From Neostapfia colusana (taxonomy: Eukaryota; Streptophyta; Magnoliopsida; Poales; Poaceae), in the NCBI GenBank assembly GCA_030760725.1, contig JASWHV010000008.1:33514720-33578719 (forward strand): DNA of 64,000 nucleotides. Direction: 5' to 3'. A program made the position numbers and the translations under genes. Shown piece by piece: positions 23,328-36,700 of this stretch. Under the pieces are notes generated by a model. It ran no database searches. It had not been told where the DNA came from and saw nothing but the letters and a program-made list of their open reading frames with translations. Within the stretch, counting starts at the first letter, position 1; each line of letters opens with the position of its first letter.

Positions 23328-24566
23328 TGTAACAGCCCTAACTTTTGTAAAGTTTGATTTCAACTTATGAAACAAAGTTAAGGCGATAAAAGACTATAGT
23401 TGTGTCACATAAATTGATGAACACAAATATGGACATGTTAGGGAGTTAAAAAATTTCTCTAGCCCATGCTCAACACATGTTAACCTAGGGGAAAGAATTA
23501 TACTCCCAAAACTCTAACTCATGTGCACCTTCTCTATGAGGAGAGTGGAGGAAATTTAAACACCATTTTGAATCTTTTGAAAGGATTCCTATTGAGATTG
23601 TCCAAAGGCCTATACGTGAGATCATAGATGCATTTCTCATGTATTCAAGAGCCTAAGTTTCAAATTTGGAGAATTTTAGTTTTCATATACTATTTATTCA
23701 AAGGGATAAATGAGGGCACGTTCAAATTCAAACTTGAATTTGAATTTTGAACCAAACAAACTCAATTTCAAAATATGATTTCAGATTTGAGTTCCTCATA
23801 ATTCTTTTGGCCTACTCTCCAAATTTGGTCAAATTTAGACAATGGTAATGCGGGAATCTTAAATCACATAGGCAGGAGGTATTTGAGCTACTGTGGATCC
23901 CACATGTCATACACAAACTGAACCAAACCGACTCAGATCTGTTCTTCCTCGGCTGAGCATGCGACAGCAGCTCCTCCTGAGTCCCTGCCGATGCCACCTC
24001 CTGCTTCAACCTTCTGCCGGCCTAATCCATGCCCACGAGTGCAGCAACGCTGTTTTGCTTTCTCCCAACCGAGCGCCAGTTCTCTGTTCTTCCTCCCGAG
24101 CAGAACCCGCCGCTCTGTTTTCTCCCGATAAACACAGCCACCGTAGCTCGGTTGCTCGAGCTCTCCACAGCAAAAAGCTGCATCCACCAGTGCTCTAGCC
24201 AGCCAGCCCTCTTCCTCCCCTGTCCCGAGCTTGTTTGCACCGGAAAACAGCAAGTTGCTGCAGCTTCTGTGTGGAATACTGAGAAACCGGAACTGGTCGC
24301 CGTGGACAGCCCAAACCAGTAGTGATCACGCCCAAGCAAGCCACCCCATCGGTGCACCTACAAGTCTAGTTGCTCACCTCCGAAGCTCAGCCCTAGCCAT
24401 TGATCACAGAGGGAGAATTTCAAGTTTTTCTCCCGGGCGGCAGAAACTGACCTTGAGGTAAGGAATTGCAAAATTTGTCCTCAAATCGTGTTTGTTGTGT
24501 TTTAAACTACACACACCGGATGTTAACTGCCTAGCACACCTCCTCCATCGATTTTAGATCAAGAAA

Positions 24567-24971
24567 TTGAGTGTAGAGCGAGGAATCCGAGTTCTTTTTG
24601 AGGGTATACCGCTGGACCATATCGGCCGCACGGTGCTGATAGGTTTAGAGCGCTCCCCGGCTTGTTTAGACCTCATGTCGTTCTTCTACATGTTCCCCTG
24701 GTGCTTTAGAGCCCAAGAACCGACCATTTGGTGGAAAATTCACCGTGCACGACCTCGCCGGAGCCCTAGGGTTTGCTGTTGCCGGTGCGCCCTGTTTTCC
24801 GGCGAGTTTCAGCCGCCGGCGACCTCACCAACGTGTTCAGCATGGAGGGAAATGGGGGGGGGCAGCAAGCAGGAGGTCCGGAGGTGGCTGGGAAGTGCTT
24901 TTCCGGCGACCTCGCCGGAGGGAGCCGTCACTGCCCTGTTTGGCGCGAGGCTGGAGGTTAGGGATGACTAG
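24567..24971 (+). other. LTR-resident ORF in RLG-2 5' LTR
   Basis: A 134-codon ORF starting MSVERGIRVLFEGIP, matching the minus-strand ORF at 13445-13945 and the one at 34948-35337. The first 40 or so residues are the best conserved; the rest is GC-rich, with CRCALFSGEFQPP shared. No known domain. It lies in the presumed transcript leader, so an upstream-ORF role is possible; conservation of RNA rather than protein is an alternative. Confidence 0.35.
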
Positions 24972-27097
24972 TGGGACCCACTGTCGGCATTTAAACATTT
25001 TTCAGATTTTCCCAATTCAGTTCAAACTTTAGAGAGCCATAACTTTGTGTAGGAGTGTCCAAAATTTGTGAAACAAATTTTATTGGATTCCTCTCAAAGA
25101 GTACTATCCAAGGGTGCAGCCCATTGGCTCATTAATTAATTTAAGGAAAATATTGTATGAATTTTTACAGGAGTTCTGTTTATTGAAAAATTCACAAATT
25201 AGGACCGGATATTCTTACAAAATTCCTTGAACTCCAGTAAAAATTTCAGAGGCATTGGACCTCATTTGCTTGGTCAAATTATGTGTTCATTCCTTATGTC
25301 TCTGAAAAATGGGAAAATGAACAGAGACAATTTCAGCTTTTCCCCATTCTTTGTAAAATCCATATCTCCATGTAGGAAACTCCAAAAATGGTAGAACCAA
25401 TTCCTATGGACTCAGGACATTTTTTACCTCACAAAAAGTCTACTTTGCAGTATAGGAAAGCTTAATACTTAGGGGGTAAAGGCACATTACTGAAACTCAC
25501 ATAAGGTATTATTGTGATCACCTTGAGCCATTTCATGAGCTCAATTTTTGCACACTGCCTAAATATCGTCCATAGAAGCTGTGGTTAAATTCTCAGCTTC
25601 GTTGGACCTTTGGAACTTGAGCTACCATCTTTTAGGTTTAAGTGTTCATATAATGGACTTAATCACATGGTGATTATTAGTATCTCCTTTTCACCTAGCT
25701 TTCATCATCTCTAAGGTTTAGATCCAACAACAGAAACCTTGCTGTTGTTTATCTATCTTACGTGTGAGTTAACTGGTACAACAGTTTTAAATCATTTTCT
25801 AAATTGCTTTTGAATACATGTGCATAAATCATCTTAATAGCACGTGACGTCGACGTTCGACGAGAACTCAACTCCGCAGTGAGGATCTCCATCTCGTGAC
25901 GAGCTTGGCAGATTCTCCGGAGGAAGACTAACTCCTAGCTTCTAACAAAACCGTTGAGCAAGGCAAGCCCCGGTTTGCATATCGTTACGGTTTTAAATTT
26001 TGCTTTACTTCACATCATGTTTATTAGACTTGATCTTGTGCATTATGTCTAGGATGTTTGAAACCCACTTGCATGGCTATTACATCCCTGAGTAGAAGGT
26101 TTAGTGCAGGATTTACCTCATCGTAGATGCTAGGCTAATGTTGTAGCTAGCTCAGTAGAAGTCGAGTAGTAAAAAGCTACTCGCGAGAAAGGTCGAGTAA
26201 TGGAGTTACTCGTGAGAGGTTAATGATAAGAGTACCCTCATGAAAATGAGATGGGGACGGTGATGTTCCTGTAGGATGGAGCACTCTAGGTTGGTCTCTA
26301 CTTGTGATGGGTGTGACAATGCTTGAGACCACATTTGGCCTGGACCGTGATGGGAAGGCAAATGTGGAGGTTGGTTGTAGCCCCGTCCGTGTCGATTAAG
26401 GACCGTATGTATGCGGCCCTGCTGGACAAGATTGAGCTGTACCGGATATATAATGGGGTATGGGACTCATAAAACAGATGTAACTCGATGGACCATGATG
26501 TAGAAACTCATCCTTCGCGTGGGAATGGCGTTGAGAAGGTGGGAGGTGTAAATCCTTTAGCGGGCAACTTCAACGTGTCCGCGTAGAGGAACATCCTGCT
26601 CGGTGCAAAACGTTTTTCTATGTTGGGGTTTCGTGTGAAAGGTTTCTGCATACAACGTAAGAAAGAGCTCTTGATTGAGTCTTTCGAGGCGGGTGTATGT
26701 GTAGTGTATTCTGGGTTGTTATTGATTCGAATCACCGTCGCTCGCGGAAGAGGATTGAGCATACTTGCCCACTGCGCCGTGACGTAGTAAGAGGAGGAAC
26801 TAAGTCTCTTAATTTACTGTTGTGGATGAATCATTGTATTGGAACCTTGACTGAATTATATATAGAGCCAACTAAATTTCTGTTCCACCTTAGGCTAGCA
26901 ACATCGGGATAAGCGTTTCTTGTTTGATTGTGGACTTATGGTGTTGTAGGGCATGAGGACCACTAAAATGAAGGCTATAAGAATCTGAATATAAGGATCA
27001 AGTTTAGTCAAGCTTCTTTTTCGCAAATACATGTTCCTATTGTCTTACTACCCTTGCATGTAGAGTTTCATGTTTAGGATTGACGGTTAAGTCTTGC

Positions 27098-27113
27098 TGA
27101 GCCTTAGTGCTCA
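27098..27113 (+). other. Conserved LTR hairpin (RLG-2 5' LTR)
   Basis: TGAGCCTTAGTGCTCA: stem TGAGC/GCTCA. The same sequence is at 37499-37514 in the 3' LTR and, in reverse, at 48915-48930. Confidence 0.55.
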
Positions 27114-27478
27114 CGGTTGCTTCTGAGTTGTTTTGCATGTAGCAGGATGCCTGCTATGAAGAGGGTTGTTCGGTGAGACGATGAACCTCACGGCTCGTTC
27201 CACTCATCGGAAACCTAGCCGCTGCCTTTCTTTGGTGAAGCTAGTAGGAAGCGTTCACGGGCTGAACGACTTCTCTTTGGCGTAGTTGGGGTCAAGAGTG
27301 AGTAGATTGTCCAGCTAGTTTTACATTCTGCTGCGTGTGTACTTATGTTGTAAAAGATCTTATGTTGAGTAACAAAATGGTGTCGTTATGTTCTTACGTC
27401 TCTTTTCGTGCATGCTGTTGGGTGTCGCATCGCACGGCACCGCCCACTGCGATTCCCGGGCATGGATCCACCACAGCG

Positions 27479-27491
27479 TGGTATCAGAGCC
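27479..27491 (+). other. RLG-2 primer-binding site
   Basis: TGGTATCAGAGCC, perfect initiator-Met tRNA complement, three bases after the LTR. Confidence 0.9.
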
Positions 27492-29270
27492 GCATTGGGA
27501 ATAGCACGCATGAAAAGAGCATATTTTCGAAAACTTAGGAGTATAGGAGTGAGGAACGTATAGTATGCCCACATAAGGAGTATTATTAGCATAGTTACTT
27601 AAGGTGGCAAGCTAACAGTGTGTTATCATACAGTATTTCAATTCTGTAACGACGCACTTACGTGAAGGTAACAATGGTAAGGAACGCCACCGAAAGCGGA
27701 TCAATTACGGTCAGCTCACCCATACGAGGAAAGTAGTGTGGGATGTCCTATTTAGCAATGGACGGGAAGTGAATATGTTTTCTAAGAATCTTCATGTCTT
27801 AGAGACATTTGAATGTCACTAGCCTCCAGTGCGCAAACCCAGGGGCAAGAGGAGGAGACCCCATCGTGTGGTTTGTAACACGAAGTATGTTCTATGGTAC
27901 TCTTCATGTCCTATGAGGCTTACGAAAGCGCTGTTCCACCGGTGTGCTTTATTGCAAAGGTGTGGAGCCCCCGTCGGGTAGTGAATAAACCGATCATGTA
28001 CCTTGAGACGTGGCTTGACTCAAGGATGGCCCGTATGGCATACATGGCGTATGTTTTTACTATGATATGGACCTGCCTGAAATGATAAACCAACGTGTGC
28101 ATCAACTATTGTGTGGTTTTATGCAGGTACCTTAACCACGTTAGAACATGTCGTGTAGAAAACGTTTATGAGTGATCATTTTAGTGCCACCATTTGAAAC
28201 ATATATGCTGGTATAAATCCGGTTAGGATTTTAATTTGGTGAGGAAACGTAGTACCGTGATGTGTTTTGAACCGCATGAAAAAGAAGGTTTGAAAAGAAA
28301 AAGAGTAAATTTTGAGTCTAGGATTCTATTAGGGGGTAATGAACTCCTATATTGAACTAAGAGTCAATTGGAAGTATAGATTTATTCAAAAAGACATAGG
28401 AATAACCTCCCCTGTTTTCGGCAGAATTTTGCTGAAGTTGAACAGGACATAACTTTTGTTTGATTGAACCAATGGAGGTGAGTGATACATTTATGGAAAG
28501 TTATTGAAGTATTCTACAACTCTTCAGTAGAACTCCAGATCAGAATCACCCTCCAAATAGATGAAATTCTCGGATGAGTATGAAACGTCCAAAAACAGGG
28601 CACACACAAATTGCTCTCTGGAAATTTCTGTATTTCGATCATAACTTTCTGTAGAAAAAATTCTAAGGGACATGTAATACACCGTTGGAAACTTGTGATA
28701 TGTGCTACGACTTTGTAGTTCAAAGTTTCTCCATATTTGGAGTTTAATTGTATGAAATCCTGCGGACAAAACAGACACTTTCAAAGGAGGTGCTGTCAAA
28801 ATTGTTACAGATTTCTGTTAACTTTGAAATATCACAACTTTTGATCCAGACCTTATATGAATGCAAATTAATACTCGTTGGAAAGACATTGAAGTTAACT
28901 ATAACTTTAATATTCAACTTGAGACATGAAATTGCCATTTTCATATTCAAATTCTTGGATTAAGACCTATTGGTCATTTGAAACAGAGTAGTGCTTATTG
29001 CCTATGTAACTTAGGACTTGTTGTGGACAGGGATGTTTTATACTAATCTAAGCTCCATAACATGTTCTTGAGTTATTTTTCAGTTTTGCCTACTAATGGA
29101 ATTAAGGGTTTGGACAAACTTGCTCATGTTTGATAGATTTCAGAATTGTCGAAACCCTGGTTAGATTGTGTAGTGCTGCAATATCTATGTGATGCTTTTA
29201 CGGTTATGTTTTTGAATTCAAGTTGAGTTTAAACTTTGAATTTTAACCGTAAATTGCTCACTCTTGCAGC
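27492..29270 (+). other. RLG-2 5' leader
   Basis: About 1.8 kb without coding domains. A module beginning CCAATGGAGGTGAGTGATAC (28470) resembles modules in the RLG-3 leader. It ends in CTCACTCTTGCAGC before the gag ATG, a plausible splice acceptor shared with the copy at 9263. Confidence 0.8.
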
Positions 29271-30763
29271 ATGGATCGTGCTCATTCCAGGAGTGAAGTT
29301 GGTGAGTTGAGTCACGGCGAAAGTAATTTGCCACGACAAGAAGGCCGGCATCATCAACCAGATTGACGGAAATCTTGACAAAGATGGCTGAGTCTCTGGA
29401 TCTGTTGGTGCGACAAAGCATACGACAGGAGACACTACAGAAAAATCCCCCGCCAAGCACCTATCTGGATTTTCTAGCAAGACAACCACCAGTTTTCTCA
29501 GGAGCGAAAGAACCGTTGGAGTCGGCTCATTGGCTCCAATGTATTGAAGCCAAGTTCGAGATGCTTGAGTGCGATGAGTACCAAAAGACTTTATTTGCTG
29601 CTCAACAACTCTACGGGGCTGCTGGAACTTGGTGGGCGGAGTACATCGCTACTCATCCTGAAGGTCATCGAGTGACGTGGGATGAATTCTGGAATGTTTT
29701 CCGGGCATGTCACATTTGTTCGGGATCTCTTCGAACAAAGTATCAAGACTTTCTGGAATTAAAGCAAGGAGAAAGGAGTGCGTACGAGTACTTCAAAGAG
29801 TTTGAAGACTTGATGCAATACGCCACTCATATGTTAGACTCGGAAGCGTTGAAGTGCGAGTATTTCTTCCGAGGTTTGAATGTCAAACTTCAGGAACAAG
29901 TGACCTTGTTCAATAACGGTATTTACAATGAGTTGGTAAATGCCGCTATCATTAAGGAAGACATGCATCTCTGTTGTGAAGCGGAGTTGAAAAGAAGTAT
30001 ACCGCCATACAGTGATATCGAGGTTTGTCCGAACTATCGAGTGCGATATTACTCGCTAGTTAGGCAACAAATTCAGCCAGTGGTGCAACTCTCACAACCA
30101 TGGCTGGAGTTGATCACTTATGAGCCTCCACCTCAACAGCAGCTATCGGAAGTTGTTTGTGCAACCCTACCACAACCATCTGTGCACAGTTTATCTCCAC
30201 CTCGTGTTAGTAGAGAGCTGAGGATTTCTGCAACACGAAACCGTCGTGGAGCTGAGCAGAGCCACACTTGTCTGTTATCTCGTCAATGCTCAGATCAGCA
30301 TCATGAACGTTCAAAGAAGAATCTTTCAAAAGCTGGCAGGGTTAATTACACTGCTATTGAGGACATTGCAAAAGGCAAACCAGTTTTAGCGGGCATGTTC
30401 ACGTTACATGAACAGCCCACTTTCATTTTATTTGATTCTGGAGCCACCCACAATTTTATTAGCAGAGACTATGTGCTGAAGAATAATCTCCCAGTTACCA
30501 CAGTTAAGCGTCCATTTCATATCAGCTCACCTGGAGGCAAGATAACAACGGATGAGATGGTCTCTCAGGCACCTTTATGTTTGTGTGGAAACATCTATCC
30601 TGTGAGCTTTATCATACTCGGAGGCCAAAGGATTGATATTATCTTGGGGATGTCATGGTTGACACATTATGGAGCTATCTTTGACATCAGCTCTCGGACT
30701 GTCCAACTGAATTCCCCAATACATGGTTGCAACACATTGAATCTTGTGGATCCAACAGAATGA
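29271..30763 (+). pseudogene. RLG-2 gag and protease
   Basis: Gag starts at ATG 29271 (MDRAHSRSEVGELSH); a frameshift before 29363 moves it into the long frame ending at TGA 30761-30763. The capsid (retrotransposon gag) region spans about 29490-29960: WWAEYIATHPEG, WDEFWNVFRA and LRTKYQDFLELKQGERSAYEY. A CCHC knuckle is expected near 30260, but only scattered Cys and His remain (HTCLLSRQCSDQHH). Aspartic protease follows: DSG at 30434-30442 (LFDSGATHNFI) and IILGMSWL near 30640. The start was chosen because the minus-strand copy at 9262 has the same N-terminus. Confidence 0.88.
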
Positions 30764-33660
30764 GTTGCAGTAGTGCATCAGATTGAAGCACCTAAACTTG
30801 AGGATATTCAAGTGGTATGTGAATATCTAGATGTGTTTCCCGAAGACTTGCCGGACATGCCACCTGAACGTGATGTTGAGTTCAAGATTGAACTAGCACC
30901 GGGAACAACACCTATTTCTTGGCGACCATACAAAATGGCACCGAAGGAGCTCACAGAATTGAAGGAGCAGCTTAATGACCTCCTGGACAAAGGTTTTATA
31001 CGTCCAAGTTCATCACCTTGGGGCTGTTCCGCACTCTTCGTGAATAAGAAGGACGAGACTTTGAGACTCTGCGTAGATTATCGTCCACTGAATGTTGTCA
31101 CTATCAAAAATAAGTATCCACTACCACGCATCGATGTTTTGTTTGATCAACTAGTGGGTGCTAAGGTATTTTCCAAGATGGATCTTCGGTCCGGGTATCA
31201 CCAGGTAAAAATTTGGCAGAAGATGTACCTAAGACGGCGTTCTCGACAAGATATGGTCTTTATGGATATCTTGTCATGTCTTTTAGGTTGACCAATGCTC
31301 CGGCTCATTTTATGTATCTCATGAACTCTGTGTTCATGCCAGAGTTAGACAAGTTCGTCGTGGTTTTCATCGACGACATCTTGGTCTATTCAAAGTCAGA
31401 AGAAGAACACCCTGAACATTTGCGTATTGTACTCTAAAGCTTGAGAGATCAAAAGCTTTATGCAAAGTTTAGTAAATGTGAGTTTTGGATCAGCAAAGTG
31501 CCATTTCTTGGGCATATTATTTCAGCGGAAGGCATCGCTGTGGACCCAAGTAAAATCGAGCAATTGCAGAATTGAAAATCTCCAACATCTGTTCATGAAG
31601 TGTGGAGTTTCCTAGGTTTAGCGGGTTATTATCGGAGATTCATTCCAAACTTCTCCAAAGTCGCTAAACCTATGACGAAGATGTTGAAAAAATGCACCAA
31701 GTATGATTGGAGCAATTCATGTGAACAAGCTTTTCAAACTTTAGTGAAGCATCTTACCACAGCTCCAGTTTTGGCCCAGCCGGATACTACGAAGCCGTTT
31801 GATGTTTATTGTGATGCATCCGGCATCGGTTTGGGTTGTGTGTTGATGCAAGAAGGACATGTGGTCGCGTATGGATCCCGACAACTCAGGGGTCATGAGC
31901 AGAATTACCCGATGCACGACCTTGAACTAGCTGCAGTGGTCCTTGCATTGAAAATATGGAGACATTATCTACTAGGCAATCTAGTACATCTCTACACTGA
32001 CCACAAAGCTTGAAGTACATCTTCACACAGAAAGAACTGAATATGAGGCAGCGAAGATGACTATAATTGATCAAGGACTATGAACTTGAGATTCATTACC
32101 ATCCGGGCAAAGTGAATGTGGTTGCCGACGCACTTAGTCAGAAAGCCCACGTTCACCATTTAGCCATGGCTGCACATGAAGAAGGACAACCAAGCCTGCT
32201 CTTAGTTCCCTACGGATCGCTGTTCAACCTTGCTATTACTCCTACAATCCGAGATGAGATTGTATAGGCTCAGAAGAGAGATAGAGGTATGTCTCATATC
32301 CGGAGGAGAGTGGACAGCGGTGAGTTGAAGATGTTCCGCAAAGATGAAGAGGGTACTCTATGGTTTAACAACCGCATAGTGCTACCCCGGAATATGAAAT
32401 TGCGGAGGAAGATATTGGATGAGGCTCATTTGTCCATGTACTCCATTCATCCATGAAGCAACAAGATGTACCAGGACTTAAAATCTAAGTTCTGATGGAT
32501 ACGGATGAAGAGAGAGATTGCGAAATACGTATCCAAGTGTGATACGTGTCGGCGGATTAAATCCGACCATATGAGGAAAGCCGGATCACTTCAACTGCTG
32601 AACGTTCCAGCATGGAAGTGGGAAGACATAAGTATGGACTTCATCATTGGTTTACCCATGAACAGCAACAAGCATGATTCTATTTGGGTAATCGTCGACC
32701 GTTTGACCAAGACAGCACATTTTATTCCAGTCCATACCAAATATGTGGCAAAGAAGTATGCGGAGCTGTTCATCTCGAGAATCGTGTGTTTACACTAGGT
32801 TCCCCGCACCATCGTTTCTGATCGAGGTGCGTTATTCGTATCCAGATTTTGGGATCAACTGCATGCTTCCTTGGGAACCAAGTTAATTCGGAGTTCAGCG
32901 TATCATCTGCAAACTGATGGTCAAACAGAGAGGATAAATCAGATTCTGGAGGATATGCTACAGGCATGTGTCATCAATCATGGGAAGAATTGGGATGACC
33001 ATCTACTGTTAGCAGGATTCTCATATAATAACGGTTATCAATCCAACATCAAGATGGCCCCGTATGAAGCTCTTTATGGCCGGAAGTGCCGCACACCTCT
33101 GAATTGGTGTGAGTCTAGCGAGAGAGTGGTCTACGGGATTGATCTGGTGAGTGAAGCCGAGGAACGAGTGCGAGTGATTCAGGCCAACTTAAAGGCTGCT
33201 CAATCTCGGCAGAAGAGTTATGCAGACAAACGACGTCGACCTCTTCACTTTGACATCGGGGACCACGTTTATCTTCGTGTCTCTCCGATGAAAGGGGTTC
33301 ATCGTTTTGGAGTGAAGGGAAAACTAGCTCTGAGATTCATCAGGCCGTTTACCGTTGTTGAAACATGCGGACCCGTAGCTTATCGTCTGGAGCTACCGAC
33401 ATCACTTTCGGGTATTCACAATGTTTTCCACGGTCTCTCAGCTGCGGAAATGTCTTAAGTACCCAGCCGCGGTTCATATGGAGAACATTGAGGATCATCA
33501 ATCGGATCTCACTTATTCTGGGTACCGATACAGATTATCGATTAGAAGACTCGCGCCACAAGAAATCGGACATTGCGATTTTACAAAGTCTTGTGGAGCA
33601 ACCACACCGCTGATGAAGCCACGTGGGAAAGCGAGGAATTTCTCCGTTTAAATTTTCCCG
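30764..33660 (+). pseudogene. RLG-2 pol: RT, RNase H, integrase
   Basis: In order: RT (IELAPGTTPI near 30889; DLRSGYHQ near 31180; FIDD Asp pair 31372-31377), RNase H (YCDASGIGLGCVL near 31807; YTDHK near 31995), integrase zinc region (about 32425-32550, CDTC), DDE core (MDFIIGLP near 32635, SDRG near 32818, TDGQTERINQ near 32918) and a C-terminal module (GKLALRFIRPF, then EATWESEEF-like sequence near 33610 in a shifted frame). Frameshifts near 31205, 32012 and 33430; stops at 31435, 31573, about 32059-32064, 32265, two near 32455-32495, and 32796. The catalytic residues survive, but the protein cannot be made. Confidence 0.9.
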
Positions 33661-33728
33661 ACTTGTTTGTACCATATGTCCAGTAGTCATTCTCCCTTCT
33701 TCTTTCTTTTTGTAATCTCGGGACAAGA

Positions 33729-33748
33729 TTCTTTTAAGGGGGGAGGAA
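33729..33748 (+). other. RLG-2 polypurine tract
   Basis: TTCTTTTAAGGGGGGAGGAA abuts the 3' LTR start at 33749. Confidence 0.88.
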
Positions 33749-36700
33749 TGTAACAGCCCTAACTTTTGTAAAGTTTGATTTCAACTTATGAAACAAACTT
33801 AAGGCGATAAAAGACTATAGTTGTGTCACATAAATTGATGAACACAAATATGGACACGTGAGGGAGTTAAAAATTTTCTCTAGCCCATGCTCAACACATG
33901 TTAACCTAGGGGAAAGAATTATACTCCCAAAACTCTAACTCATGTGCACCTTCTCTATGAGGAGAGTGGAGGAAATTTAAACACCATTTTGAATCTTTTG
34001 AAATGATTCCTATTCAGATTGTCCAAAGGCCTATATGTGATATCATAGATGCATTTATCATGTATTCAAGAGCCTAAGTTTCAAATTTGGAGAATTTTAG
34101 GTTTCATATACTATTTATTCAAAGGGATAAATGAGGGCACGTTCAAATTCAAACTTGAATTTGAATTTTGAATCAAACAAACTCAATTTCAAAATCTTAT
34201 TTCTGATTTGAGTTCCCCATAATTCTTTTGGCCTACTCTCCAAATTTGGTCGAATTTAGACAACGGTAATGCGGGAATCTTAAATCACAGAGGCGGGAGG
34301 TATTTGAGCTACTGTGGACCCCACATGTCATACACACACTGAACCAAACCGACTCGGCTCTGTTCTTCCTCACCTGAGCGTGCAACAGCAGCTCCTCCCG
34401 AGTCCCTGCCGATGCCACCTCCTGCTTCAACCTTCTGCGGGCCTAATCCACGCCCACGAGTGCAGCAACGCCGTTTTTCTTTCTCCCAACCGAGCGCCAG
34501 CTCTCTGTTCTTCCTCCCGAGCAGAACCCACCGCTTTGTTTTCTCCCGATAACCACAGCCACTGTAGCTCGGTTGCTCGAGCTCTCCACAGCAAAAATCT
34601 GCGCCCACCAGTGCTCTAGCCGGCCGGCCCTCTTCATCCCCTGTCCCGAGCTTGTTTGCACTGGAAAACAGCAAGTTGCTGCAGCTTCTGTGTGGAACAC
34701 CGAGAAACCGGAACTGGTCGCCGTGGACAGCCCAAACCAGGAGTGATCACGCCCAAGCAAGCCACCCCATCGGTGCACCTACAAGTCTAGTTGCTCACCT
34801 CCGAAGCTCAGCCCTAGAGGTAAGGAACTGACCTTGAGGTAACGAATTGCAAAATTTGTCCTCAAATCGTGTTTATTGTGTTTTAAACTTCACACACAGG
34901 ATGTTAACTGCCTAGAACACCTCCTCCGTCGATTTTAGACCAAGAAATTGAGTGTAGAGAGAGGAATCCGTGTTCTTTTCGAGGGTATACCGCCGGACCA
35001 TATCGGGCGCACGGTGCGGATAGGTTTAGAGCGCTCCCCGGCTTGTTTAGACCTCATGTCGGTCTTCTACATGATCCCCTGGTGCTTTAGAGCCCTAGAA
35101 CCGACCAATGGTGGAGAATTCACCGTGCACGACCTCGCCGGAGCCCTAGGGTTTGCTGTTGCTGGTGCGCCCTGTTTTCCGGCGAGTTTCAGCCGCCGGC
35201 GACCTCACCAACGTGTTCAGCGTGGGGGAAAATGGTGGGGGGGGGCGGCCAGCAGGAGGTCCGGAGGTGGCTGCGAAGTGCCTTTCCGGCGACCTCGCTG
35301 GAGGGAGCCGCCAATGCCCTGTTTGGCGCGAGGCTGAAGGTTAGGGATGACTAGTGGGACCCACTGTCAGCATTTAAACATTTTCCAAATTTTTCCAATT
35401 CAGTTCAAACTTTGGAGAGCCATAAATTTTTGTAGGAGTGTCCAAAAATTGTGAAACAAATTTTATTGGATTCCTCTCAAAGAGTACTATCCAAGGGTGC
35501 AGCCAATGTTTATGAAAATCCTTGGATTTGGCTCATTAATTCATTTAAAATAAATTGTATGAATTTTTACAGGAGTTCTGTTTATTGGAAAATTCCAAAA
35601 TTAGGACAGGACATTCTTCCAAAATTCCTTGAAGTCCAGTAAAAATTTCAGAGGAATTGGACCTCATTTGCTTGGTCAAATGATGTGTTCATTCCTTATG
35701 TCTCTGAAAAATGGGAAAATGAACAGAGACAATTTCAGCTTTTTCCCATTCTTTGTAAAATCCATATCTCCATGTAGGAAACTCCAAAAATGGTAGAACC
35801 AATTCCTATGGACTCAGGACATTTTGTAATTCACCTAAAGTCTACTTTGCAGCATAGGAAAGATTAATACCTAGGGGGTAAAGGCAGATTAGTGAAAATC
35901 ACATAAGGAATAATTGTGATCACCTTGAGCCATTTCATGAGCTCAATTTTTGCACACTGCCTAAATAGCTTCCATAAAAGCTGTGGTTAAATTCTCAGCT
36001 TCGTTGGACCTTTGGAACTTGAGCTACCATCTTTTAGGTTTAAGTGTTCATATAATGGACTTAATCACATGGTGATTATTAGTATCTCCTTTTCACGTAG
36101 CTTTCATCATCTCTAAGGTTTAGATCCAACAACAGAAACCTTGCTGTTGTTTATCTATCTTATGTGTGAGTTAACTGGTACAAAAGTTTTTAATCATTTT
36201 CTAAATTGCTTTTGAATACATGTGCATAAATCATCTTAATAGCACGTTTCGTCGACGTTCGACGAGGACTCAACTCCGCAGCGAGGATCAACATCTCGTG
36301 ACGAGCTTGGCGGATTCTATGGAGGAAGACTAACTCCTAGCTTATAACAAAACCGTAGAGCAAGGCAAGCCCCGGTTTGCATATCGTTACCATTTTAAAT
36401 TTTGCTTTACTTCACATCATGTTTATTAGACTTGATCTTGTGCATTATGTCTAGGATGTTTGAAACCCACTTGCATGGCTATTACATACCTGAGTACAAG
36501 GTTTAGTGTAGGCTTTGCCTCGTCGTAGATGCTAGGCTAATGTTCTAGCTAGCTCGGTAGAAGTCGAGTAGTAAAAAGCTACTCGCGAGAAAGGTCGAGT
36601 AATGGAGTTACTCGCGAGAGGTTAATGATAAGAGCACCCTCATGGAAATTAGATTGGGACGGGGATGTTCCTGTAGGATGGAGCGCTCAAGGTTGGCCTC

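Larger units (their letters stand above)
23328..27475 (+). repeat. RLG-2 5' LTR (4148 bp)
   Basis: Starts TGTAACAGCCC and ends near GGATCCACCACA, three bases before the primer site. Contains a long ORF (24567-24971), a GC donor AAG|GCAAGC at 25962/25963, GTGTCGATTAAGGACCG near 26390 and hairpin 27098-27113. Exon B of this family (25841-25962, 122 nt) does not keep the open frame seen in the other LTRs. I could not pick a TATA box with confidence. Confidence 0.9.

Noticed and set aside
25841..25962. Mini-ORF exon B in the RLG-2 LTR
   Set aside because: Splice-like borders are conserved, but the length (122 nt) breaks the phase and stops are present, so no coding claim is made for this family.
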